Shown piece after piece: positions 47,693-54,975 of a stretch of DNA of 64,000 nucleotides (position 1 is the stretch's first letter; each line of letters opens with the position of its first letter). Origin of the DNA: Pirellulaceae bacterium (GTDB lineage: Bacteria; Planctomycetota; Planctomycetia; Pirellulales; Pirellulaceae); NCBI GenBank assembly GCA_026004775.1, contig BPJU01000001.1, positions 186,001 through 250,000 of the forward strand, given 5' to 3'. The position numbers were made by a program, and so were the translations under genes. The notes beneath the pieces were generated by a model. The model was not told where the DNA came from. It searched no databases and saw nothing but the letters and a program-made list of their open reading frames with translations.

Positions 47693-48121
47693 ATGGAGCT
47701 ATCAGCGGCTGCGGTGTTGTACCGCCGTGGGCCTCGCGGATGGGAAGTGCTGTTGGTACATCCGTCGGGAAATTACAATCGCCGGGCGCCGTGGAGTTTT
47801 CCCAAGGGAGTACCCGACGCTGGGGAGACGGCCGAAGCTGCGGCTCGCCGCGAGTGTTCCGAAGAGACAGGGGTCGTTCCCCAAACGCTCTGCCCGTTAG
47901 GGAGCGTCAAGTACCGGTCGGGGCGCAAGGAGGTGGTGGCTTTTTACGGGCCTGCACCCGAGGATGCCCAACCCCGGTGTGCCTCGTGGGAAGTGGACCG
48001 AGCCGAGTTTGTCCGGTTGGAAGAGGCTCGCCGCCTTCTGCATCCCGATCAAGCCCTGCTCTTGGATAAACTTGCCCAACTTCTTTCTGCGCAAGACGTT
48101 GGGCAGCCAGAATCGAATTAG
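47693..48121 (+). CDS. NUDIX hydrolase, diadenosine polyphosphate-type
   Basis: 142 residues. The ATG at 47693 has GGAGG nine bases upstream; the open frame reaches 47246 but is not protein-like there. The NUDIX box GVPDAGETAEAAARRECSEETGVV (G-x5-E-x7-REx2EExG) is complete, preceded by SFPKG, and the N-terminus ELSAAAVLYRRGPRGWEVLLVHPSG is typical of the Ap4A pyrophosphatase/ADP-ribose subgroup. Members hydrolyse nucleoside diphosphates linked to X in the cytoplasm. The substrate is not predictable from sequence. It lies between the redoxin/monooxygenase gene (minus) and the small cytochrome gene (plus). Confidence 0.88.
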   Translation: MELSAAAVLYRRGPRGWEVLLVHPSGNYNRRAPWSFPKGVPDAGETAEAAARRECSEETGVVPQTLCPLGSVKYRSGRKEVVAFYGPAPEDAQPRCASWEVDRAEFVRLEEARRLLHPDQALLLDKLAQLLSAQDVGQPESN

Positions 48122-48308
48122 CCCAGTCATTTGCTTCCCAGCAACACCGGTTGTTTGAGCGATCCCCCTTGGCGAACCGGCCAAATTGGACTAGTCTGGC
48201 TTGGGGGGTGTCGGTTACTGGCGGCTCCCGGGGTGGCGCTGGAGACGCTCCCAAGAGAAGAGGTGTTGGATCGGTTAGGCGAGTTGTTTTGAGAGGAGTA
48301 GCGAACGA

Positions 48309-48725
48309 ATGAAGAGTTGGCTTATTTGGACTGCGTGTGGGACGCTCCTGGTGCTGGCGGTTTCCGGCTCAGTTCAGGCGTTGCCGAAGTTCCGGCAGGC
48401 CTTCGAGAAGCGGTATGTCGATGCCGCCAAGAACGCGGACTTCGCCGAGGCCGTCAAGAAAGAAGGGTGCAACGTTTGCCACGTCAAAGGCGAGCAGAAG
48501 TCGGTCCGCAATGCATACGGAAAAGTACTAGCCGACCTGATACCCGGTGACGCCCAGGAGCGGCTCAAAGCGGCAGGTGATAACAAGGCTGCCGAAGAAG
48601 AAAAGCTGCTCAAAGAGTTGGAAGAAGCCTTCACCAAAGCCGAAAAGAGGCCCGTCAACGGCAAGGACGGTGAGACGTTCGGCGATCGTATCAAGGCAGG
48701 AAAACTTCCGGCTGGTGACCAATAA
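48309..48725 (+). CDS. Small secreted cytochrome c-like protein
   Basis: 138 residues with signal peptide MKSWLIWTACGTLLVLAVSGSVQA. A CNVCH heme-attachment motif follows (~54-58), in GCNVCHVKGEQKSVRNAYGKVLADLI, then Lys/Glu-rich helices with LLKELEEAFTKAEKRPVNGKDGETFGDRIKAG. A single heme c in the periplasm is expected if the Cys pair is loaded. The axial Met is not evident, so another His may serve or the heme may be absent. GAGAGGAG lies about 11 bases upstream. A strong terminator follows the gene, so it is probably monocistronic or the end of a unit. Electron partners are unknown. Confidence 0.75.
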   Translation: MKSWLIWTACGTLLVLAVSGSVQALPKFRQAFEKRYVDAAKNADFAEAVKKEGCNVCHVKGEQKSVRNAYGKVLADLIPGDAQERLKAAGDNKAAEEEKLLKELEEAFTKAEKRPVNGKDGETFGDRIKAGKLPAGDQ

Positions 48726-48765
48726 CAAGCTCAGCAAAACCACCCTGCCTCCGGTCACGTACCAA

Positions 48766-48797
48766 GCAGCGTATCGGTTCGCCGATACGCTGCTTTT
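48766..48797 (+). terminator. Rho-independent terminator with UUCG tetraloop
   Basis: A perfect 12-base stem (GCAGCGTATCGG 48766-48777; CCGATACGCTGC 48782-48793) around a TTCG loop, followed by TTTT (48794-48797) and preceded by AA that can extend the stem. It sits 40 bases past the stop of the small cytochrome gene. Confidence 0.9.
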
Positions 48798-48988
48798 GTA
48801 CGCAGTCACAGCCGCATCTGAGGTGCTGATGCCATTGGGGCGCTAAGCACCGTGCCAGGTATCTTGTTGCCGGCAGCGGTGATGTTACCATAGCGGTCAT
48901 CCACAAGCTCCAGAATGGGTTCCTGAGGGAGAAAAGATACAGGATCGCGTTGTTTCGGGATAACCAAAGTGTCGGGGAGCGGACCAGC

Positions 48989-49561
48989 ATGAAGCATCCA
49001 ATCGCAGGAGTGCGGCCCTCGGTGGCCGAAGAAGCAACGATTATGATCGTCTGGCCGTCGACGGGCGCTTATGCGCTGGGACGGTGGATGGGACGTTGCT
49101 TGAAAATCCGCTGGCCGGATATCTACTTCATTCGGTTGGGTGTGCTGTTAGCGCCGTTGTTTGTCCCCTTGGCCTTGGCTCTTTATCTTTATCGGTTGGT
49201 GCCCAGCTTTTTCGGGCTGCCGCTGCATGGCAAGTTCTACAAGCTCACCAACCGTCGCGTCGTGGAGATGCGAAACGAATTTCGCGTGGAAAACGGGCGG
49301 ATTCGTTTTGTCTTTGGAGCGGAGACCAAGTCGGTACACCTGGACCGATTTGACTCGATTCGCATCGAGCGCAAGCCGGGGCACGAATGGTTTGACTGCG
49401 GGGACTTGGTGTTTTTACTGGGCCAGACCGAAACCTTCCGGTTGGATGCTGTGTCACGTCCGGAGTCGTTCCGCCACACTTGCCTGAAGGCCCGATTGGC
49501 TTATGTCGGCGTGCAGTCGGCTCTACGGCAACAGGGTACCGCCGAACCGGCAGGAACATGA
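48989..49561 (+). CDS. Membrane protein with bacterial PH-like (DUF304) domain
   Basis: 190 residues. The ATG at 48989 has GGGGAG about ten bases upstream. The N-terminal part is hydrophilic (TIMIVWPSTGAYALGRWMGRCL), then one or two membrane helices (IRLGVLLAPLFVPLALALYLYRLVPSFFGL), then the PH-like fold: YKLTNRRVVEMRNEFRVENGRIRFVFGAETKSVHLDRFDSIRIERKPGHEWFDCGDLVFL. bPH_2/DUF304 proteins are small inner-membrane proteins of unknown function. The position 190 bases after the cytochrome terminator indicates its own promoter. No partner is apparent. Confidence 0.75.
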   Translation: MKHPIAGVRPSVAEEATIMIVWPSTGAYALGRWMGRCLKIRWPDIYFIRLGVLLAPLFVPLALALYLYRLVPSFFGLPLHGKFYKLTNRRVVEMRNEFRVENGRIRFVFGAETKSVHLDRFDSIRIERKPGHEWFDCGDLVFLLGQTETFRLDAVSRPESFRHTCLKARLAYVGVQSALRQQGTAEPAGT

Positions 49562-49914
49562 TCGGCCACCGCAGGCGGCTCGTATCCCCAGCGCGTCAAC
49601 TATATGGAACGCGAGAAGGATCGAGTATACTTGACATGGAAAGGGCACGGCGGTCCGGGATCCCACTGAGAAACGGCCTTCAGCATCCGCCTCCGGGTCG
49701 GCCAAAAGACGCGCCTGCCGTGCCCATTCTTGGATCCATGTGAACGGTACCTGCCTGCCGGATGGGGAAAGAGGTGAGGGGACTGCCTTTTGAAACGGGC
49801 CAAGAGCTGGGCGACGTGGGGCGGCCGTCACGCAGGGGGCGGGAAGGACGAACCCAAACGTTCGAACGTGGTAAGTTCGAGTGAGTCGCCGGGGAACGCG
49901 GAGGTATGACGACC
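49562..49914. other. Intergenic region between PH-domain and LRR genes
   Basis: About 350 bases without a plausible gene. ORFs on both strands overlap each other and lack SDs. The LRR gene's GGAGG lies at its right edge (49900-49904). No terminator or repeat was recognised. Confidence 0.5.
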
Positions 49915-50757
49915 ATGATGTGGAAAAAGTTTTTACGTCTGATGGCGCTTGCTGTCATGGTTTCGGCCGGAGTATCTCGGCTCGGCTGGACCCAAAGCAT
50001 CTTTCCGGACAAGAACCTGGAAGCGGTGGTACGCCAATACGTGTTCGAGAAGCGCAACTCCGACGCCCCGCTTGTCGAGGAAGATGTGAAGAACATCTCC
50101 ACCATTACCGGCAAGAACAAAGGGATCACCAACCTGGCGGGTTTGGAAAAGTGCCGGGCCCTGGCGCTATTGGATCTGGCCGGAAACCAGATCGAAGATA
50201 TTGGCCCGCTCAAAGAGTTGAAAAACCTCCAGTCGCTCGATCTCTCCAAGAATCAAATCCGCGATATTCAGCCGTTGAGCCAATTGACGGGCCTACAGTA
50301 TCTGAATTTAGCGGACAACCAGATATCCGATGTGTCGGCGCTGGAACCGCTGGTTAACCTGAGGACACTCTATCTGTCGAACAATCAGATTACCGATATT
50401 GCTCCTTTGGGGAAACTCACCAAGATCTGGTCGCTGTACATCGACGGCAACAAGATCCGCGATCTGTCCCCGGTGGCGAACATGAAATATCTTTCGTCGT
50501 TGGACGCGCGTGGCAATGGCATTTCGGATCTTACGCCGCTGGCAGGCTTGACGGAGCTTCGGTACTTGATGCTTGACCAGAACGAAATTAGCGACATCAG
50601 TCTGCTGGTCGACATGGCCAAGCGGGACATCGAAGGGCAAAAGCGATTTGCTCCGTTTTGGCGGATCTATTTGACGGGCAATCCGCTGTCCGAGCAGGCC
50701 AAGAGCGAGCAGGTGGAGATGCTCCGCAAGTTCGGCGCGCGTGTGGAGCTCGAGTAA
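49915..50757 (+). CDS. Secreted leucine-rich-repeat protein, SDS22/internalin-like
   Basis: About 280 residues. GGAGG at 49900-49904 favours the ATG at 49915 over that at 49906. After signal peptide FLRLMALAVMVSAGVSRLGWTQS and a short cap (FPDKNLEAVVRQYVF) come seven 22-residue repeats of the form L-xx-L-x-L-xx-N-x-I-x-DI-x-PL (for example LDLAGNQIEDIGPL, LDLSKNQIRDIQPL, LNLADNQISDVSAL, LYLSNNQITDIAPL, LYIDGNKIRDLSPV). This is the SDS22/internalin type, a curved protein-binding scaffold. No catalytic domain. It probably binds protein or glycan ligands in the periplasm or at the cell surface. A capping helix (KSEQVEMLRKFGARVELE) ends it. Confidence 0.85.
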   Translation: MMWKKFLRLMALAVMVSAGVSRLGWTQSIFPDKNLEAVVRQYVFEKRNSDAPLVEEDVKNISTITGKNKGITNLAGLEKCRALALLDLAGNQIEDIGPLKELKNLQSLDLSKNQIRDIQPLSQLTGLQYLNLADNQISDVSALEPLVNLRTLYLSNNQITDIAPLGKLTKIWSLYIDGNKIRDLSPVANMKYLSSLDARGNGISDLTPLAGLTELRYLMLDQNEISDISLLVDMAKRDIEGQKRFAPFWRIYLTGNPLSEQAKSEQVEMLRKFGARVELE

Positions 50758-50830
50758 CAGCCGCCGCGCCGGTTGGGTCTCCGGGTACCCACCGGTCACG
50801 TGGGCGAGGCAGGGTTTGTGCTGATAGCGG

Positions 50831-52417
50831 TCAGAGGGTGGGCAGGATGCGCGTGTCGGCGAATCGGCCGATGGCATCGCGCAGATCACCCGTGCCGCCG
50901 CAGTCGGGGCAGGCCGGTTCATCGTCGTGCGCCGCACGCGGCACTTGCGGCAGCCAGACGGCCTCATCGCAAAACAGCCGCTCGTGATCGGCTCCCTCCA
51001 GCACTTTGGCAAATACCGGTAGATCCAATTGCGGATCCATACGGATCTGGACAAGATTGCGGTGAGCTATCTGTTCCAGCCAACGGGTCCAGCGGGGGTG
51101 ATTGGTTCCGTAGTGTAGCAGAGCCAGAGCGATAAAGCCTTTGATGGCGTTGAGTCGTCCGGTACTGAAAATGGGGGTGCCGCGACTGGATATCTCCGGC
51201 CGGTAACCGGACAGATAGGCGTCATAGCGCATTTTGAGAATGCAGCGGTGGCAGGCGGGTGTTATGCCGGGGTAGGTGAAGGTCACCTCGGCCCCGCGAC
51301 CTTCGGCGTAGAGCTGTGCGCAGAGGCTGGGCAGACCAAACTGCAATGCCAGCCGATTGATGCGCGCTTGAGCAAAAAAATCATCGGTAAAACCGCACAA
51401 AAGGCTCTGACGCGGTTGTACGGTGAGGTTGGCCGGTATGTCCAGGCCGGAGATCCCCCAGTAATCAGCCAATGCGACCGACCAGCGCCGAAGCGGGCGG
51501 ACCAAGATACGGTAAAAGCATTCGTCGTCCAACTCGTCCAGACGCCGGGCAAGCGGCAGCACCTTGATCCAGGGGTTGATCTGTTTGAGTCGTCGAGCCA
51601 GTTGCCGCACTTTGCTCTTGCCCAAGTCACGCAGATAGACCTGTTGCGTGGCCAGGTTTGTTTCGGTGACCAGATCCGGATCGATCAGGACGAAATCACC
51701 GACACCGCTGCGTGCCAAATCTTCTACGAAGGAAGCGGCGCCGCCGACTCCTACGACAATCACACGGCTCAGTGCCATGCGCCGCAAATCCACCGCGTCT
51801 TGCAGTCGGGCGAAGATATCGCCCACGGCCCCGGCACGCGGCAGCGAGCCGCCAGCCAAGACGTTGCGGAAGCCTTCGCCGACCGGCTCCTCGTCGTCTT
51901 CCAACGAGCAGGATTCCGGCTCATCCGGCGGCACAACCTCCAAACGCATCGGCTGGCACGCCTCTACCCCCGCAACACCCCGGACCACCCGGTACGCGTA
52001 TATGCCGAACGGTGCCCCGTCGATGGGACTTTGCACGATCGGCAAATAGAACTGGTCCAGCCACGGGTTGTGGTCCAGGATGGTTTGGGCGTACTGGATG
52101 TCGTAGACCGACGGCCACGTACAGCCTCGCGGCTGCGAATGCACAAAACCGAGCATCCGCACACCGTTTGGGTTCCAGATGCGGGCCAACAACTGGTTGA
52201 GCCTTCCGTGATCGGGGGAGTACGACCCGCGAGAGGTTTCGGCGTGACGATCAAAATAATAGTGGCTTATCAATTCCGACGGCGGGCGACCGCCCAGAAT
52301 ACCCCCTTGTTCGGCGGGCAACCGGCCGATGGTCAGTCGGATGTGATCGTAGACGTCGGCTGTCATCCGCAGGACGGCTTCTGTTTGCGGAGCTGGCCGA
52401 CGTAAGGGACTTTCCAT
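50831..52417 (-). CDS. JAB-domain plus ThiF/E1-like adenylyltransferase fusion
   Basis: 528 residues. The ATG at 52417 has GGTGAG about eight bases upstream. An N-terminal JAB/MPN fold (~15-145) has EQGGILGG (E36) and HSQPRGCTWPSVYD, spaced exactly as H-x-H-x7-S-x2-D but with Gln (Q95) for the second metal His. Residues ~215-330 are an E1/ThiF Rossmann fold: VIVVGVGGAASFVEDLA, VLIDPDLVTETNLATQQVYL, in which the usual NxxRQ is NLATQ. C391/C394 and C503/C506 could bind zinc. E1-like proteins adenylate the C-terminus of a ubiquitin-like partner, and JAB domains cut it. No beta-grasp protein or E2 was identified beside it. The membrane protein gene upstream (52525-52995) is co-directional with a 107-base gap. 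Confidence 0.8.
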   Translation of the reverse strand: MESPLRRPAPQTEAVLRMTADVYDHIRLTIGRLPAEQGGILGGRPPSELISHYYFDRHAETSRGSYSPDHGRLNQLLARIWNPNGVRMLGFVHSQPRGCTWPSVYDIQYAQTILDHNPWLDQFYLPIVQSPIDGAPFGIYAYRVVRGVAGVEACQPMRLEVVPPDEPESCSLEDDEEPVGEGFRNVLAGGSLPRAGAVGDIFARLQDAVDLRRMALSRVIVVGVGGAASFVEDLARSGVGDFVLIDPDLVTETNLATQQVYLRDLGKSKVRQLARRLKQINPWIKVLPLARRLDELDDECFYRILVRPLRRWSVALADYWGISGLDIPANLTVQPRQSLLCGFTDDFFAQARINRLALQFGLPSLCAQLYAEGRGAEVTFTYPGITPACHRCILKMRYDAYLSGYRPEISSRGTPIFSTGRLNAIKGFIALALLHYGTNHPRWTRWLEQIAHRNLVQIRMDPQLDLPVFAKVLEGADHERLFCDEAVWLPQVPRAAHDDEPACPDCGGTGDLRDAIGRFADTRILPTL

Positions 52418-52524
52418 CGCAGATCTCACCAAGCCGAGGTAATCGTCAAGTTTGTGTACTTACCGGTCAGCGGCCGTCCGGCGGGAAGCGGTGCGTTGGA
52501 CACGATGGCTGGCGCTGGTACCGG

Positions 52525-52995
52525 TCAGAAATGCTGGCCGGTCTCGATGTAGTGCTCGGTACCTTCGGCCCACGCCACGGCAATTTTCAAAGCTTCATCG
52601 AACGTGCGTATCGGGCTATCCCAGCAAACATAACGACGCCCCGACGCGTAATCGGTCAAGCGATGCGTGATGTGCGCATCGTCTGCGCGACTGCCGTAAC
52701 CGGGTTGCCCGAGAATGAAAATCCGCCACTGCCCCGGTGCCACCATCTCCATGGCGAACGTAAACAGACTGCGACCGCTGCGGGTGCGATACGAGATGAC
52801 GCGGCGGTCCAGAAGGTTGGCGTCGCCGGATCCGCTGTCACTGTGGGTCTTCACGTAGCCTGGAGGCGGGTCCCCGAACAACTCGACACCCGTGGCCACC
52901 TGAGGAACCCTCCGCCTGCGCTTCCAGACAAGCCACCAAGCCACCGTCGCGCAGAGACTGCCGATCAGTACACCAATCGCGACCGCCTCCCACAC
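52525..52995 (-). CDS. Membrane-anchored protein of unknown fold beside the E1/JAB gene
   Basis: 156 residues. The GTG at 52995 has AGGAG eight bases upstream. A single helix (AVAIGVLIGSLCATVAWWLVW) followed by KRRRR anchors the N-terminus in the membrane with the rest in the cytoplasm by the positive-inside rule. The soluble part has GVELFGDPPPGYVKTHSDS, WRIFILGQPGYGSR, then HITHRLTDYASGRRYVCWDSP with H108, H111 and C124, and FDEALKIAVAWAEGTEHYIETG. The His-x-Gly-x-Cys-Trp arrangement could be read as an E2-like active site, but the YPxxPP and HPN landmarks of E2 are absent, so this is only a suggestion. It lies just upstream of the E1/JAB gene and may be co-transcribed. Confidence 0.55.
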   Translation of the reverse strand: MWEAVAIGVLIGSLCATVAWWLVWKRRRRVPQVATGVELFGDPPPGYVKTHSDSGSGDANLLDRRVISYRTRSGRSLFTFAMEMVAPGQWRIFILGQPGYGSRADDAHITHRLTDYASGRRYVCWDSPIRTFDEALKIAVAWAEGTEHYIETGQHF

Positions 52996-53114
52996 CGGTC
53001 TGCTCCTGGTGGCGATCCTCTGGCTTGCGCTTGCCGCTTACCGGCGGCGGTGGTGGAAACCCGCGCCCGGGCGGTGCCTCCACCTTGCCGCCTACACCAT
53101 CTGATAAGCGCTGA

Positions 53115-53300
53115 TTAGTGGAACGTTCCGACAGGCACGACGTCCGGTGCCGGAAAGACGCGCCGCAGCTCGTCCTGCGAAGGCGTCTCCGAACGCTCCG
53201 GTTTGTCAGCCGAAGGCTGGGCGTTGCGCCGAGGCAGTTCCACTACTTCGGGACGCCGCACCGCACGTTTCCTGGGAGCCAATTCGAGCACACCTACCAT
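53115..53300 (-). CDS. Small hydrophilic hypothetical protein
   Basis: 61 residues from the ATG at 53300, with GGGGGTG about seven bases upstream. The composition is charged and Pro-rich (VLELAPRKRAVRRPEVVEL, PSADKPERSETPSQDELRRV), apparently disordered, ending PVGTFH. It is on the same strand as, and about 120 bases upstream of, the membrane-protein gene, so it might head a three-gene unit with that gene and the E1/JAB gene. It has no beta-grasp pattern and no GG or GGE/GGQ end, so it is not a typical ubiquitin-like or Pup protein. It could be a chance ORF. Confidence 0.35.
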   Translation of the reverse strand: MVGVLELAPRKRAVRRPEVVELPRRNAQPSADKPERSETPSQDELRRVFPAPDVVPVGTFH

Positions 53301-53409
53301 CGCACACACCCCCGTGCAACAAACCCGTGTGGTCCTGGTACCGGGCGCCCGGCGCGCCCGGCCAGCCCAGTCGACCACCCTTTATCCTACGCCAAACCGA
53401 AGCGTTCGG

Positions 53410-54588
53410 CTAGCTTTTTTGCGCCGGCCACCGAAAGTCCACACGCGTCGTCAAGACCATCGGCCATCTCGCCGCTCCGCTCGGCATCGCCGGTCGCGTG
53501 ACCAGGCGACTAACTTCGCAAAACAAAAAGACCTGTGACGAGTCGCCGCGCGCATCTGCACACCTGGCACCGAGCCAGTGGCACTTTCCAAAACGGAACG
53601 CTAGAGCGACTCGGCATCCAAGACACTTGGTTTCCCATCCGGCACACGCTCCAAAGGGACGTGTGCTGGCCGCAACTCGGCCCGCCAAAGCCGTTAGAAT
53701 TTCGGCAAATCGTTGCTCCTGTATCCAACCGGACAGTTGTTGCAACTGCGCTTCTCGACGCCGCTCAAAACTGCGCACCAACAGCGCATACCCCCTATGC
53801 AAACGGCGAGGGATCTTGTCTTGCCACGTACTTAGCCATTGAAGGCAACTTGTTATGTCATTTATTTCGCCGAGCTTTTCCTGCAAGTCTTCTATCAATG
53901 GGTAAATTCGCGCCACTGCCGGTACCAGACGGGCCAGAAATTCGGCAGAGTATCGAAATTGTTTCACTCGAATTCGCAACCGATGCCATTCCTCCCAAGA
54001 ACGACAAGGCTGTGCGAAGTGAGTTGCCAAAGCTAAAGCCTGGTCGGCCAGTTGCTGACTTGCCCATGTGATATACGTTGTTCGGGTTAGTTTTTTTTTC
54101 GGACGGATGATCGAATCGCTCTTTTTTCTGCGTAACTCGCGGTAGAGCTTTTTGAGTTTGCGCACAGAGCGGCGCCAGTGGTTGCGGCGCTGTTTGGGCA
54201 GGATATGTTCCGCTACGTAGCGCAAAACGGGATCGTCTCGGCCGTTGATCGTAGAAGCCAACACATCCAGTTCGCGTACGGTTCCGGCGGTACGGCGTAC
54301 GCGCCGCAGCCATTTTCGCGTGCGGCGCGCAGCTTTGCGCGCTAAAAGCGGCTGAAAGAAGCGAACCGCTGCTATGGCTCGACGGCAAGCCACCCGAAGG
54401 TCGTGCACAAGCTCCATGCGGCGCGGCGCATCACACGACTGTTGCGAAGCCGCCTTAACAAGGCGCTTCAAGATGCGGCGCGCATCGCGACACCGCCGCC
54501 CAATAACAGCACGGGCCGCGTGCGCTCGATCGGCACCGGCCGGAATATCTACCCAGTGCGGCGATGCCTTGGGGGAGCAGGTCACCAT
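53410..54588 (-). CDS. CHAD domain protein
   Basis: 392 residues from the ATG at 54588 without a clear SD. The CHAD fold is a helical bundle with conserved His and basic residues: MELVHDLRVACRRAIAAVRFF, RTRKWLRRVRRTAGTVRELDVL and EEWHRLRIRVKQFRYSAEFLARLV. CHAD proteins bind polyphosphate granules and often pair with CYTH triphosphatases; a CYTH gene lies about 9 kb to the right. The last ~85 residues (from about STRPFGACAGWETKCLG) depart from the CHAD pattern and are Cys/Arg-rich, so the true end may lie near residue 305 with a frame change, or this is a lineage-specific tail. It runs divergently from pcrA. Confidence 0.75.
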   Translation of the reverse strand: MVTCSPKASPHWVDIPAGADRAHAARAVIGRRCRDARRILKRLVKAASQQSCDAPRRMELVHDLRVACRRAIAAVRFFQPLLARKAARRTRKWLRRVRRTAGTVRELDVLASTINGRDDPVLRYVAEHILPKQRRNHWRRSVRKLKKLYRELRRKKSDSIIRPKKKLTRTTYITWASQQLADQALALATHFAQPCRSWEEWHRLRIRVKQFRYSAEFLARLVPAVARIYPLIEDLQEKLGEINDITSCLQWLSTWQDKIPRRLHRGYALLVRSFERRREAQLQQLSGWIQEQRFAEILTALAGRVAASTRPFGACAGWETKCLGCRVALAFRFGKCHWLGARCADARGDSSQVFLFCEVSRLVTRPAMPSGAARWPMVLTTRVDFRWPAQKS

Positions 54589-54975
54589 GCAACGGAATTC
54601 TTCGCGACCAGGTTGCCCCAATCACGGAACGCGACCGCGTCCAGCCGTCCATCGCTGGGCGATTCTTGCAGGGCGATCGGCTGCTTTTCGGCAGTAGCCC
54701 TGTCCCGCGCGGCAACCACGCCGGTTTTTCGGAGTCCCTCTTCACGTTATCATAGTGGACAGATCAAGCACGAGAAAGTTTGGCGGGGACCGGATTGTCC
54801 GGAGAAAGTTCGGACGTTCATGCAGTGGCGGTCCGTTGCTGTTGAGCTAAAGCTACAGCCGGCGGGGCTGGTGCCCATCAAGGAGACCTATTACGGCAAG
54901 AAGCGCCAATGCGGCGGCCGTGGGTCGACCGGCCCAGGGCAAGCCGCAGGTTATGCTGTGTACGGAAACCGGAGT
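54589..54975. other. Intergenic region between CHAD and pcrA genes
   Basis: About 390 bases separating divergent genes. The pcrA frame is open through all of it, but the extra residues have no helicase similarity. Nothing else is recognisable; it must contain both promoters. Confidence 0.5.

Noticed and set aside
53115-53300. Ubiquitin-like or Pup-like modifier for the E1/JAB locus
   Set aside because: No beta-grasp pattern, and the C-terminus ends in GTFH rather than GG, GGE or GGQ.
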